Positions 20,400 through 30,668 of a stretch of 64,000 nt of DNA are shown in pieces. Made by a program: the position numbers and the translations under genes. Source of the DNA: Ceratotherium simum simum (lineage: Eukaryota; Chordata; Mammalia; Perissodactyla; Rhinocerotidae); contig NW_004454160.1 of NCBI RefSeq assembly GCF_000283155.1, positions 8,446,081-8,510,080 of the forward strand. The letters are read 5' to 3'. The notes beneath the pieces are model-generated. The model was not told the DNA's origin. It searched no databases and worked only from the letters and a program-made list of their open reading frames with translations. Numbering within the stretch: position 1 is the stretch's first letter; each line of letters begins with the position of its first letter.

Positions 20400-21980
20400 T
20401 CTAAAAGAATAAGTGAGCTGTAGAGCTTGTCTTTGTCTTGGAGCCTATTTGGAGTTTAATAGGTAATATGGGCCATATACATGACAGATGGGAGATACAG
20501 CCCAGGGCCCAAGCAGGCTGGATTCTCACACAAAGCTGGGAACCCTGAAGGGTGAAACTCCCAGTAGATGAACTAGAAAAAACACACTCCACAGAAAGAG
20601 AAAGTTGGTGAAGAGACTTGCTTGTCATCCTTGACTCCTGATAGAATAGAAAAAAAAAAAATAAAGAAAAATGTTTTCTTGGAGAATTCTTAGGTAATCT
20701 TAAACCTGAATTTACCACAAATCCCTTTCTAAAAATTTAAGTATCCTGGATTGGTAAGATCCCCAGGGCTTGATAAAAAATAAAAAATAAATCCTCCCAG
20801 AAAAAAATATACTTTAAACCTTGGCCTCAGAGAACTCCCACAGATAAAATTCCATGGGACATGGACTTCACAATCAAAATTCATCAAACACCTGAGGAAA
20901 TAAATTACCCTGAATGAGACTCGGTATAAACAACAAATTCCTCAAAGACTATAATGACCTGTATTTATCCAATATAGAATATAAAATAAATATATTTAAT
21001 TTGTTTATGAAATAAAAGAGAGTATTGGAAGCATAATGAGGAAACAAAAGACTATCAGAATAACCTAGTCAGATGTAAAAGAGAAACAAATACAACTTTT
21101 AGAAAATAAAAAATTATAATCACTGAAATGACCAACTCAATGAGTGTGATAATAAACTGGACACAGCTGAAGAGAGAATTAGTGGTCTGGAAGGTTCTCT
21201 GAAGAATGCCCTAGAATACAGTAGAAAGACAAAGAGATGAAAGAGTTAGGAGATACAAAGAACAGAGTGAGGAGATACAACATACATATAATTGGAATGT
21301 CAAAGGATGACAGAGAGAATGGTAGAGAAGTATAAAAAAAAGGTAATGACTGAAAAATTTCCAGACTTGATGAAAGACGCCAGTCCTCAGTTTTAATAAG
21401 CCCAGTGAATCCAAAACAAGATAAATGAAAAGAAGCCCACATTTTGTAGAAAAACAGAAGAACACTAAAGACAAAGAGAGGATTCTAAAAGTAGTCAGAG
21501 AGAAAAGATAGATTACCTACAAAGCAATGAGAATTCCACCCACAGCTTATTTCTCAACAGCAACAAAGGAAGCCAGAAGACTATGGAATGATAGCTTTGA
21601 AGTGCTAAGTGAAAATATTGTGCTAGAATTCTACCCCCACTAAAATGATCTCTTAAACATGAGGGCAAAATAAAATTTTAAAATATTTTAAAAACAAAGT
21701 TGATACAATTGACTACCAAGAGACACTTACTAAAGGAACTTATATAGATATACACCTGGAAGAACAAAAGTGATCCCAGAAGGAGATAGGAAGTACAAGA
21801 ATGAATGATGAAGAAAGAAAAAGGTAAATGTATAAGTAAATATTAATTGTGTAAAATAATAATAGTGAACTAACTTGTGGGGTTAAAAATCAAGTTAGAG
21901 CTAAAATCATGGACAAACGTTATAAATTGATTATATTTGGATAGAGACCAAAAAAGGAAAAATGAAACTTTTCTTTTTTT
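20400..21980 (+). mobile_element. HAL1/L1 ORF1-type element, left part
   Basis: An old forward L1-related element consisting of ORF1-type sequence (HAL1, 'half L1'). Translation of decayed frames gives the ORF1p coiled-coil and C-terminal signatures: LDTAEERISGLEG near 21160, and NTKDKERILKVVREKR then ITYKA near 21460-21520, followed by the FSTATKEARRLWNDS-type block. Numerous stops and frameshifts make it a fossil. A younger L1 (21994-22795) splits it. The 5' border is uncertain; 20400-20700 may be its 5' part. Confidence 0.75.
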
Positions 21981-21993
21981 AAGAGATACATAG
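21981..21993 (+). repeat. target-site duplication, left copy
   Basis: aagagatacatag, repeated at 22796-22808 as aagagatacgtag (one change). It marks the 5' border of the nested L1. Confidence 0.88.
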
Positions 21994-22795
21994 TGTTCAA
22001 AGTCACTAACTATCAGGGAAATGCAAATCAAAACTACAATGAGGTATCACCTCACGCCTGTCAGAATGTCTGTAATTAACAAGACAGGAAACAACATGTG
22101 TTGGAGAGGATGTGGAGAGAAGGGAACTCTCATACACTGCTGGTGGGAGTGCAAACTGGTGCAGCCACTATGGAAAACAGTATGGAGATTCCTCAAAAAA
22201 TCAAGGATCGAACTACCATATGATCCAGCTATTCCACTGCTGGGTATTTATCCAAAGAACTTGAAAACACCAATTTGTAAAGGTACATGCACCCCTGTGT
22301 TCATTGCAGTGTTATTCACGATAGCCAAGACTTGGAAAAAACCTAAGTGCCCATCAAGGGACGAATGGATAAAGAAGCTGTGGTATATATACACAATGGA
22401 ATACTACTCAGCCATAAGAAACGATGAAATCCAGCCATTTGTGACAAAATGGATGGACATTGAGGGTATAATGCAAAGTGAAATAAGTCAGAAGGAGAAG
22501 GTCAAATACTGTATGATTTCCTTCATTAAGTAGTAGATAATAACAACAATAAACAAACACATAGGGACAGAGATTGGATTGGTGGTTACCAGAGGGGAAG
22601 GGGAGAGGGAGGAGGGTGAAAGGGATAATTCGGTACATGTGTGTGGTGATGGGTTGTAATTAGTATTTTGGTGGTGAACATGATGTAATCTATGCAGAAA
22701 TAGAAGTACAATGATGTACACCTGAAATTTTTACAATGTCATAAACCAATGTTACTGCAATAAACAAAAAGAATACACTCATATATATATAAAAA
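21994..22795 (+). mobile_element. L1 LINE, 5'-truncated, young-looking
   Basis: About 800 bp of L1 3' end: the last part of ORF2, a ~220-bp 3' UTR with a G/A-rich section (GAGGGGAAGGGGAGAGGGAGG), then TGTGTGTGGTGATGGGTTGTAATTAG-type sequence, a CAATAAAC signal and an A-rich tail. The 3' UTR type is the one I associate with equine L1s. The copy is bounded by a 13-bp target duplication and lies inside the HAL1 element, so it is clearly younger than its host. Truncation at the 5' end is typical of L1 reverse transcription. Confidence 0.93.
22021..22533 (+). pseudogene. L1 ORF2 C-terminus, open for 170 codons
   Basis: The frame opens with [15 protein letters not shown] and carries the ORF2 C-terminal cysteine/zinc-knuckle-like segment ([20 protein letters not shown]), then [65 protein letters not shown]. 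No stop or frameshift occurs until the natural C-terminus, which supports a recent insertion. It lacks the endonuclease and reverse transcriptase domains, so it has no catalytic potential. It is not a host gene. Confidence 0.93.
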
Positions 22796-22808
22796 AAGAG
22801 ATACGTAG
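22796..22808 (+). repeat. target-site duplication, right copy
   Basis: aagagatacgtag, matching 21981-21993 with one substitution. Confidence 0.88.
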
Positions 22809-23075
22809 ATGTGTGATCAGACGATAAAGGAAAGGAAAGGAATAATTAGCACAAAATTTGGGATAGTGGGTTACTGGAGTGGGGGGGGGGAGGTAGATGG
22901 GATGGGATAGAGCATGTAGGGGCTTTGAAGGTATTATGAATAGTCTATTTCTTAATATAGGTGTTGGATATTTGGCTGTGTATTTTTTATTGTGGCAACT
23001 CTTTAAAATGTAAACATTTATTATATATACTTTTTGTAGGTATGATATAATAAAAATGCAATAAGTATAAATGAT
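22809..23075 (+). mobile_element. HAL1/L1 ORF1-type element, right part
   Basis: The old element resumes after the L1 insertion: a G-rich segment with a G9-10 run (about 22881-22890), then AT-rich 3' UTR-like sequence ending near ATAAAAATGCAATAAG. This assignment depends on continuity with 20400-21980 across the nested insertion. Confidence 0.6.
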
Positions 23076-23084
23076 GTTGTGATG

Positions 23085-23305
23085 ATCATTGTTATAACCT
23101 GTATTTTTTCACACACCTTAAGGTAAATTCCTAGAAAGATTTTGAGGAAAAGGGTGAGTACAATAAGTTTTCTTTGAAACTTATTGCCGACCCCCTCCCC
23201 AAAGGGTGCACCAACTTATACTTCTACCAGCAGTGCATAATAGGGCCCATCTCCCCACACCCTAGGGTCTCTCCTTTCTGTGCACTTTTTCTAAAATGTA
23301 CTTTT
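23085..23305 (-). repeat. probable old L1 3' fragment
   Basis: Reverse L1 3' blocks: TAAATTCCTAGAAAGATTTTG, AAACTTATTGCCGACC, AAAGGGTGCACCAACTTATA, CTTCTACCAGCAGTGCATAA, and CATCTCCCCACACCCTAGGG. These parallel the L1 blocks 'attcctagaagtggaattgctggg' and 'caccagcagtgtatgag'. Strongly diverged. Confidence 0.6.
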
Positions 23306-23324
23306 ATTATATATGCCAGTGTGC

Positions 23325-23515
23325 TGAGCTAGGCTTATTTAAACAGATTGGAATGGGATGAACAATTTATGAAGTAGGTGGTATAATTAATCCCATTTTA
23401 CAGATAACACAACTGAGAATCCCTGAGGTTGAGTGACTTGTTCAGGGTTGCATTGCAACCCGGTCTCCTAGCTGCATGTTCAGTTCAGTGATCTTTTCAC
23501 TACATCCCATTGCTG
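23325..23515 (-). repeat. MIR SINE fragment
   Basis: Reverse MIR: GTGGTATAATTAATCCCATT, TTACAGATAACACAACTGAG, GAGTGACTTGTTCAGGGTTG, CAGTGATCTTTTCACTACAT. Confidence 0.7.
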
Positions 23516-24564
23516 GCCAAACTCCACTGAACCTTTGTGTTGGAGCAGTCTGTTGCTGCACATAAAAATCTTTTCCAGTCCAGTCAAGCCAGAAAAGAAG
23601 GCAGAAAGAATGTGTGCTTTGTAGGGTGCTGGTGGAGATGGTGGAGTATGGGTGGGGGAGAAAGGTTTTCAGCATTTGTATCCTCAAATCTGAGGACCAC
23701 TCCCTTCCTTGGTCCTTGTTGCTTTGGCCCCTGATTATAAACTTTGGAGACGGAGGGTTGGAGCCCTGTTTAATCAGCCCAGGTCTGGCACGTGGACAGA
23801 CTCACTAAATATTTACTTGCTCTTGAATAAACTCTGGTTGATATTTTTGTCACCAAATATGGAGAGAGAGCTGTCCCCTTGGCTGGGCCAGATTTCTTTC
23901 TCTGCATGAAGTGAGTTTGGGCCAGGGCAGGAGAAGGGACAAATTGACCTTCCAAGGTCCCTTCCTGCTGAAAGACAAGAACTGTCAGCAGGCAATGCTG
24001 CAGTGAGCAGCCTCCACCCCAGGCTCCCTGTGAGGTGCATTGGCTTTCTTTTCTCCAAGTGATTAGCAGGGAGATTGGCAGGCACTAGTGGCAATGGAAG
24101 TTTAATGTTCTGGAAACCCAGTCTTTTTCCTTTTCCTCTGAGGTTTTCCCTGGTGAGCCAGCGAAAGGTCTTGCAGCTTAACAGGCAGACAGTCATGGGG
24201 CCCGGGAGTTTTACCATCAGAGACTAGAATTTATCACTGTGACACCAAGCCCAGGCATGGCTGCATTTGTTGGGGAGAAGGGGCGGGTCGGGAGGAAGGA
24301 ACTACTGTCCTGCCCTGGGGACATGATCCCTCTCAGGGCACTGAGACCCTGCCACGACCATGAGATATGACTAACAATCCTTCCCTTGGGCCCACTCAGC
24401 CCATGGCAGGCCAGGATACCTTTGGCTTATAGCCTCTGGCTATGGCAAATGGAATCAACTGGTCTTGCTGCTCTAAGCTGGTATCCAACATCCTCTGGTG
24501 GGTTCTAAGTCCTTAGGCCTGTTAAACAGAGGACTTGGGGTAATTGGAAGAGCTGACGGACTTG
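23516..24564. other. apparently single-copy non-coding DNA
   Basis: No repeat or exon recognised. The 134-codon minus frame at 23813-24217 has no known domain and no splice support. Confidence 0.45.
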
Positions 24565-24710
24565 TGTTAATATCTCCTACTAGCTGTTTGATACTGGGGA
24601 AGCTACTCTATTCCTCTGAGCCTATTTTACTCCTCTAAAAATAGGGGCAATAATAACTACCTTTAAAATTAAATTAAGTGGTGTATGTACCTGGCTAGCA
24701 CTCTTCCTGC
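24565..24710 (+). repeat. MIR SINE fragment
   Basis: Forward MIR: CTCCTACTAGCTGTTTGATAC, GAAGCTACTCTATTCCTCTGAG, TTTACTCCTCTAAAAATAGG, GCAATAATAACTACC. It lies about 20 bp upstream of another forward MIR. Confidence 0.7.
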
Positions 24711-24729
24711 CACTTGGAGAGGCAGAAGA

Positions 24730-24975
24730 GTGAGGTGGTAAGGATCACACCAGTGGAAACAGATTTCCTGGGTTCAAACCTGATTCTGACAACTTCTAGC
24801 TGTGGGAACTTGGGCAAGTAATTGAGCCTCTTTATGCCTTGGTTCCTCACCTGTAATATTGGGATAATAATAACACATATCTTAGAGGATCGTCGTGATT
24901 ATTAAATGAGTTAACATTCATAAAATGTTTAAAACCATGCCTGGCACATAGTGAGTGCTGTACAAATTGTTTATT
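24730..24975 (+). repeat. MIR SINE, near full length
   Basis: Forward MIR: GAGGTGGTAAGGATCAC head, CCTGGGTTCAAACCTGATTC (B-box region), CTAGCTGTGGGAACTTGGGC, GGATAATAATAACACATATC, TTATTAAATGAGTTAACATT, and CATGCCTGGCACATAGTGAG, then a TGCTGTACAAATTGTTTATT tail. Confidence 0.9.
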
Positions 24976-25587
24976 TTGATCATCTCCCCTCCTCCCCGCT
25001 TCCCCTTCACCTTGTCCCTGTTTGTTTGCTGGGCTATAAGACCTGATTTGGGTCTTGGTTTCCTGATTTGTAATCAGTGCTTCTTGGGGTCACCCTTCTT
25101 GTCTGGGGCCCCAGCTCTTAACTTAGTCTCACCATGTCCTTCCCCTTGGGATTGGAGACTTCCTCTAGAAGCCCTGCCTAGATGGATCTAGTCTAGATGG
25201 ATGCTTCTAGAACCCCATTGACATCTTTATGATTCTAATCACTGCCTTTGTCCAAAGACCTCTGCTGTCTACTCATGCCTCCCTTAGGGCTCCAGTGCTG
25301 CCCTCTCAGCCCCATACCTTCCTGGTTTCCTCTTGTTCTTTTCTAGCCAGTGCTGCCAGGGTCCCAGTAGGCCCCAAGGTTACGTCCATCTGAGGGACAA
25401 TGGGGTCTCCCTAGGTTGGGCTTCATCTCTGGTGAGCCCAATGTGGGCAAGGGCCCATACCTGGCTTTTAGTCAAACATTCCATCCAGATACTTCTCATT
25501 GCCAAGTGTGGGTATCGTTTCTGGGGACCTCATGTTTTTGCGAGGCAGCCCATCTCATTGTTGGATAGCTCTAATGGATAACAACGG
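24976..25587. other. apparently single-copy non-coding DNA
   Basis: GC-moderate. A small imperfect inverted repeat with TCTAGAAGC (about 25164) and GCTTCTAGA (about 25203) encloses two copies of CTAGATGGAT. I see no gene. Confidence 0.45.
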
Positions 25588-25835
25588 CAACAACAATAAT
25601 AGTAGCAGCTATCATTTATTGAGTGCTTACTGTATGTCAGGTTGCTATACATATATCATCTCTAATTTTTACAGCAACCCTGTAAGATAGGTTTTATTAT
25701 TTCCACTTTACAGATGTGGAAAATGAGGCCTAGAGATGGTAAGTGATTTGCCTAGGAGGTGCAGACAGGAGGTAAGCCCAGTTTGCTTACATCCAAAGTC
25801 AGTGCTCTGCCACCTGCACCGAACTACCGCGGTGG
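25588..25835 (-). repeat. MIR SINE, near full length
   Basis: Reverse MIR: ATCATTTATTGAGTGCTTAC, TACATATATCATCTCTAATT, CAGCAACCCTGTAAGATAGG, CCACTTTACAGATGTGGAAA, ATGAGGCCTAGAGATGGTAAG, GTCAGTGCTCTGCCACCTGC. Confidence 0.88.
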
Positions 25836-26127
25836 GCCAGATCTGCCTCCGTCTCCTCCATCGCTGGAGGATGCAATACACAATCTGTCTTCCCTCTTCC
25901 ACATGTTTGCTTTTAATGTATTTGAGAAAGCTGTCATGTCACTTTTAAGTTTTGTCTTCTTCAGGCTAAATATCCTCAACTATTTGTTAAATCATATGAC
26001 ATTGTTTCTGGGCATCTCAACATCTTGGCCTCCCTCTTCTGGACATGCTTCTTGGTTAATGTCTTCATGACGTGTTGTATTCTGTATCCCAGACTCAGAG
26101 CTTGAGGCATTAGGGATCTCTCTTGGC

Positions 26128-26221
26128 AGTGTACCGTCATGGTTTAAGATCACAGGCTTTGCAGTTAGACTGATCTGGGTTCAAATACTGGCTCTACCCA
26201 ATTTGCCAGCTGCGTTGTGGC
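26128..26221 (+). repeat. MIR SINE, 5' part
   Basis: Forward MIR head: CATGGTTTAAGATCACAGGC, TTAGACTGATCTGGGTTCAA, ATACTGGCTCTACCC, then GCCAGCTGCGTTGTGG. It stops at the MLT1 LTR and resumes at about 26762. Confidence 0.8.
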
Positions 26222-26761
26222 AGATTGCAATTGCCAAAGGTGGCGGCCACAATACATCGCATCCCATACGTTCTTCTTGCAATGTGACAGCATTCTTCCT
26301 CCCAAGTGATGGGGTCTCTGTTCCTTCCCATTGAGCCCGGGCGGGCTTTGTGACTGCCATGACCAATGAAAGATGGCAGAAGTGATGCTGTGTGACTTCT
26401 GAGGCTAGATCATAAAAATGCCACACACTTCCATCTTCTTCTCTTTGGAATGCAGTCATATTTTGTGAAGAAGCCCAAACTGCCCCGAGTGGAAAGACCA
26501 TATGGAAAGGCCATGTGTATGTGCTGAAGTCCTAGCCTATAGTCAGCCACGTACATGTCCATGTACAGCCACGTGGACATGGACATGTACATGTAGTGAG
26601 GAAGTCTTTGAGACTTTAAGCCACCATCTGACTGCAACCTCATGAGTGACCTCAAGCAAGAATCACCTGGCTGAGCCTAGGCAACCCCCAGAACAAAATT
26701 GTTGTTTTAAGACACTAAGTTAACGAGTGATTTATTATGCAGCAATAATTAGAACGGTGAT
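26222..26761 (+). mobile_element. MLT1 LTR (ERVL-MaLR), nested in a MIR
   Basis: A solo LTR of MLT1 type. Typical blocks: GGGCTTTGTGACTGCCATGA, GTGACTTCTGAGGCTAGATC, GTGTATGTGCTGAAGTCC, CTTTAAGCCACCATCTGACT, GCAACCTCATGAGTGACCTC, CCTGGCTGAGCCTAGGCAAC, TTGTTTTAAGACACTAAG, TTATGCAGCAATAATTAGAAC. It interrupts a forward MIR, so the LTR arrived later. An exact short target duplication is not clear. It contains a 14-bp perfect inverted repeat at 26551-26590. Confidence 0.92.
26551..26590 (+). repeat. perfect inverted repeat (hairpin) inside MLT1
   Basis: Arms gtacatgtccatgt (26551-26564) and acatggacatgtac (26577-26590) are perfect reverse complements around a 12-nt loop (acagccacgtgg). The arms are themselves rich in CATG. 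The LTR consensus, as I remember it, has no such hairpin here. Confidence 0.9.
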
Positions 26762-26930
26762 CTTAAGCTTTACACAAGTTCCCTGAGCCTCAGTTTCTTA
26801 ATCTGCGAAATGAGGACTATGAAATCTACCTTAGAGGATTATTATGAGAATTAAAAGACAATGGATATAAAGTACTTAGCATGTGCTTGCCACATAAAGA
26901 TTGTGCAAAAAATAATTAATTATGATTAAT
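26762..26930 (+). repeat. MIR SINE, 3' part
   Basis: MIR resumes after the LTR: CACAAGTTCCCTGAGCCTCA, GTTTCTTAATCTGCGAAATG, GGATTATTATGAGAATTAA, GTACTTAGCATGTGCTTGCC, ACATAAAGATTGTGC, and a short AT tail. Confidence 0.82.
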
Positions 26931-27599
26931 GACATCATGAATAAAATAAGAAGGGGACCTGGGTTGAGACTTTAGAGCTAGGAAGAGACAGAAGATTGGG
27001 AGACTGAACTTGCTATGGGGCAACCTCTAGAGAGGAAGCTGAGAGCTGAGCCACAGGTTCCAAATGTGCAAGAGTTGTGACAAGATTCAGGCAGCATCCA
27101 GCAAGATGAAGACGGTCCAGTGTGAGGAGGCCTTTACCGCTGGGCCCGCATGGTGCATGTGAGCCAGCAGCATTGAGACTGGAGGTGAGAAGCAAGACCT
27201 TGGTCACACTTGGAGCTGGTTGTTGGGAGGGTGTGGCCAGGACACAGAAATCTTTTGCTGTAAGATAAAGCAGAGTTGGGGATTGGCCACTGGGGTGCCC
27301 CACAGCAAACCTCAGAGGTGAGAGGGGTTTGTGTGAGCATCTCAGATATTTGAGGTCACAGCTGGCAGAGTTAACAAAGCAACGCGGTGTGGCGCCAGGG
27401 AGGACGTCTGGTTAAAGTCATGTGCGTGGTGTTTTCTTGTACTTGGCCCTCCTGCTTCAGAGGGCAAAGATCTCAGGGTCTGAAAGTACAGCCTGCTGAA
27501 GCAAGTGTCTGAGAAATGCAGGCAGTCGTGAACTCTTAAATCTTAAAAAGAAAAACTACTCCTCCCCCGCAAAACCTATCACAACAAAACCCTGTACTC
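26931..27599. other. apparently single-copy non-coding DNA
   Basis: No gene or repeat recognised. 27530-27600 has A-runs (CTTAAAAAGAAAAACTACTC) that may be a retroposon tail, but I see no body attached. Confidence 0.4.
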
Positions 27600-27860
27600 C
27601 ACCCCCACATAATACGTATGTTCATTGTAGAAAAATTATATGATATAAGAAGCAAAAAGAGCAAAATAAAAATCTCCCACATTCCTACAGCCCAGAGATA
27701 ATCTCGGTTAACATTTTGGTGTACACGTAGCCTTCCAGATGGTCTACAAAAATAGAGTCATACTGTGCATACTGTTTGGTAACCTGCTCTTATCGCCAGA
27801 TGATATGCCCTGGACATCTTTCCATGTTATGAAATATGCATCTGCAGTTCTGAGCTTGCA
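27600..27860 (-). repeat. probable old L1 3' fragment
   Basis: Same order of blocks as in old reverse L1 3' ends: AAATAAAAATCTCCCACATTCC, CAGCCCAGAGATAATCTCGG, TTAACATTTTGGTGTACACG, CCTTCCAGATGGTC, ATAGAGTCATACTGTGCATAC, GGACATCTTTCCATGTTATG. Confidence 0.6.
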
Positions 27861-28474
27861 AACTGGAGACATAGCAGTGCGCCCAGGGTTCTATGAAGCT
27901 GCAGGAAAATCATGATTCATCACTCCAGAGCATCAATTTTACTCAGTGGTAAGTCACTTAAAGTATTATTTTTATATTAAAACAAACCCAGATATAGTAT
28001 GATGGAGAGCACAAAATTTGCATGAATTTTTAGGAGAAGATATGAGACTTTAAAGCAATATCCAGCTTGCTTTATTGTTCTGTACCATCATTTTTAACAG
28101 CGGGCAGCATTAACTTACAAGGATCAGTTAAATGAGCTGAGTGAGAGGAGGAGGGGGAAGAGACGTGACAATTCAGGGGCAATAGGGTGCCCAGGGCCCT
28201 TCCATGAGGCACAGAGTCCCTTGCCGGATAGGCAGTGAGACGATCTGGAGAGTATGTGGATGTCTTGATGTCATGCTTGGCCTTTAGAGCCTAGGCCTGA
28301 GTGGGTGGCTCAATTCTAAGCCATGCCACCCCTCACCTCCCCCACCTTACCTGTTGGCAAGGAACAGTCGAAGGCTGGGGTGGGATCAGGTAGGGAAAAC
28401 GTGGCTGTACCTGACATGGTACTCAGAACTAACCCAGTAACTCCAGATGTGGTCTGAACAGTGCACAGCTCTGC
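27861..28474. other. unassigned non-coding stretch
   Basis: No gene or recognised repeat. It includes an AT-rich part (27950-28110) and a GC-richer part (28140-28420). Confidence 0.4.
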
Positions 28475-28685
28475 TATTTCTGTCCCGGGTCTGCTATTAA
28501 CAAGCTCTATGAACATATGCAATTCTCTTAACTTCTCTCTGCTTCAGTTTTGTCATCAATAAATTAGTGATGAAAGTAGCAGCTCATAGGGTCATTGGGG
28601 CATTAAATGAGTAAAGCACAATACTTAGAGTGTCACTTGGGACATAATAAGTGTTCAATATATGTTAATTATTATGTAATCTATG
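28475..28685 (+). repeat. MIR SINE
   Basis: Forward MIR: CCCGGGTCTGCTATTAACAA, TTCTCTTAACTTCTCTCTGC, TTCAGTTTTGTCATCAATAA, GCATTAAATGAGTAAAGCAC, CACTTGGGACATAATAAGTG and TTCAATATATGTTAATTATT. Confidence 0.82.
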
Positions 28686-28949
28686 ATTGCATAAACTTCT
28701 CGTGGTAAATGTGTCCCACTCTTGTTTCAAACTGAGCTTGTGGCTAATTGAAATTCTTGGGTCTTTTTCATTGGAATTGTTATCAAGTTTGTATTCTCCA
28801 TGCTGTTATTAGTTTTTAATGCATGGCTTATTAGTATTCATTTTCTTAATTCTGGTCTATTATTCTAGCCCATGGTAGTTATCCAACAACTAAGTCTTCC
28901 TTCCCAGAGTCAGTCGAGTTTCAGGTTCTAATGACATTTATAATTTTAT

Positions 28950-29165
28950 GTCCCATTTTACAGATGACAAAACTGAGAGAAGGGAACTATTACCTTTTGA
29001 GTATGTTCTTTGGGACAGACATTAGGACACGTGCTTTGCATAAGGCATCTCATTTCATCCTGAGAACAATCTAGAGAGGCAGGATTTATTATGTCATTTT
29101 ACAGATGTGGAAACTGAAGCTCAGAGTGGGGTTAAGCAAATTGCCCAAGGTTACCCGGATGCCTC
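28950..29165 (-). repeat. MIR SINE sequence (one or two copies)
   Basis: Reverse MIR blocks appear twice: CCCATTTTACAGATGACAAAAC at about 28953-28974, and a fuller copy from about 28998 (GCATCTCATTTCATCCTGAG, CATTTTACAGATGTGGAAAC, CTCAGAGTGGGGTTAAGC, AAATTGCCCAAGGTTACCC). They are either two truncated insertions or one partly duplicated one. Confidence 0.75.
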
Positions 29166-30289
29166 ACCATTTTTCCCCTACATCACACTATCTCCTAGTT
29201 TTGGGTCATCTGTCAACTTAAATGGCATGCTTCTATTCAAGCTGTTGTTTTATAGGACAAAGCCAAAGACAGAGACAAATCACTGGAGAACCCCTTCTAG
29301 GTGGATCTATGACTCTCACATCAATTCCTGAATCAATAATCTTTGTATAGGATCATTCCACCACTGAAATTGGAATCAGATGCCACCATTGGAAACTGAG
29401 GTCTAGAGCTTCTTAACAAGTCGTACAGAAACCACCTTCCATTACATCTTTAAGGGGAGGACCCCTTGTCCCAGCTCTTTCCTTGTTCCCGCTCAGCTGA
29501 AGTCTGGATGTTTATAGAGTCACATGTCCCAAATCAATCCCAGAAAATGTTCCTTTTGAAGCTGAGTGTGAGAAGCTTTATAGCGCATCCTGGGAACAGT
29601 CAGTATCTGCCTGTATTTACTTTTGCTGTTGATTAAAGCTGACAGCTGGAGCACCAGGAGCCCAGACTGTAGGCACAGGACTGCTGGTAAGAGGAGAAAG
29701 AATCAATATCAGTGGCTGGACCAAAAGAAACCCAGCCCCTTCTTTCCCACAGTTATGACCCTAGACTTGACAGAAGAGCAGTCAGGTCAAGAGAAGAGGA
29801 GGGGGATCTGTCTAATGTAAATTTCTTCTAGGATGGTCTCTGCCCCATTTTGGATGGAAAGACGCAGTGGAGTAAAGATGGTGGCATGGAGGCTGTGCCA
29901 GTGGGCCCAGGACTATGCCCAGGGGCCTGTGGGCTGCAGCAATAATTGCACTTTTCCCTAGGGCTGAGGAAATAGTGGAGGCCTAAGCCCTGGACACTCT
30001 GATTAACTCTCTGATCTCCACTGATTAGGGAGATCTTGAGAAGAAGGAGGAGGGCGAGTTGGGAGAGGGTGTGTCTGATCCCTGCCCATGGAATGCTGGT
30101 CCGATCTGAGACCTGCCATCAACTCCCCAAACTCCCCAGTTCCCATCTCTATGGCTACACAGTGGCAGGTGTAGTACAGCAGGATGTTTGGATCTGGAAT
30201 AAGCTTGATCTTCTTCTTCCCTCATTTGACCCTTGTGGAGGTGGGATGATTAGGGTAGTGTCTTAACCCTGTGTCTTCTGCTTCTGTCC
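29166..30289. other. apparently single-copy non-coding DNA
   Basis: No recognised repeat. Short frames such as 29107-29331 and 29623-29820 start in or near MIR sequence and show no domain. Confidence 0.45.
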
Positions 30290-30513
30290 TTCACACAGCT
30301 GCTCGAAATCCTCCCAGGTCTTCCATTCCACTTAGAATAAAATGCAAAGTGCTCACTGTGGCCCCCGTGGCCCTGCATGCTCTGGCCTCTGCCTCCCTCT
30401 CCAGCCTCACCTCCCACCACACGCCCCACAGTACCCTCCATGCTGTGTTTTGAACACGCCAAGCATGCTCCGCCTCAGGGTCTTCACATTTTCTGTTCCC
30501 TCTCTCTTAAGTT
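30290..30513 (+). repeat. L2 LINE, left part
   Basis: Forward L2: TCCATTCCACTTAGAATAAA, ATGCAAAGTGCTCACTGTGG, CCCTGCATGCTCTGGCCTCT, CCTCCCTCTCCAGCCTCACC, AACACGCCAAGCATGCTCCG and TTCTGTTCCCTCTCTC. A palindromic element interrupts it at 30514. Confidence 0.88.
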
Positions 30514-30668
30514 GCGAGATTTAGTCAATAAAAATATGGCATGCCCAGATAACACTGAAGTTCGGATAAACAGTAATTTTTAATATAAGTATGCCCAGTG
30601 CTATATTTGCTTATCTGAATTTCAAATGTAACTGGGCATCCTGTACTTTATCTGGTAACCCTAAGAGT
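30514..30668. mobile_element. palindromic DNA-transposon remnant (MER53-like)
   Basis: A ~155-bp imperfect palindrome inside an L2. The left arm has ATGCCCAGATAACACTGAAG then TTCGGATAAACAG; the right arm, read in reverse, has ATGCCCAGTTACATTTGAAA then TTCAGATAAGCAA. The ends are AGATTTAGTCAATAAAAATA and ACTTTATCTGGTAACCC. Short non-autonomous elements built as one long palindrome are known in mammals (MER53 type). The flanks CTTAAG and CCTAAG may be remnants of a short target duplication. The family name is from memory and tentative; the palindrome is directly visible. Confidence 0.65.

Noticed and set aside
22021..22533. 170-codon frame as a possible gene
   Set aside because: It is the L1 ORF2 C-terminus; the surrounding 3' UTR and target duplication show a retrotransposon.
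25160..25215. Inverted repeat TCTAGAAGC / GCTTCTAGA enclosing CTAGATGGAT repeats
   Set aside because: Short arms with a long loop; within what chance allows in 64 kb.
19090..26761. Possibility that the two MLT1 LTRs bound a provirus
   Set aside because: Sequence between them is HAL1, L1, MIR and unique DNA with no gag or pol; they are two independent solo LTRs.
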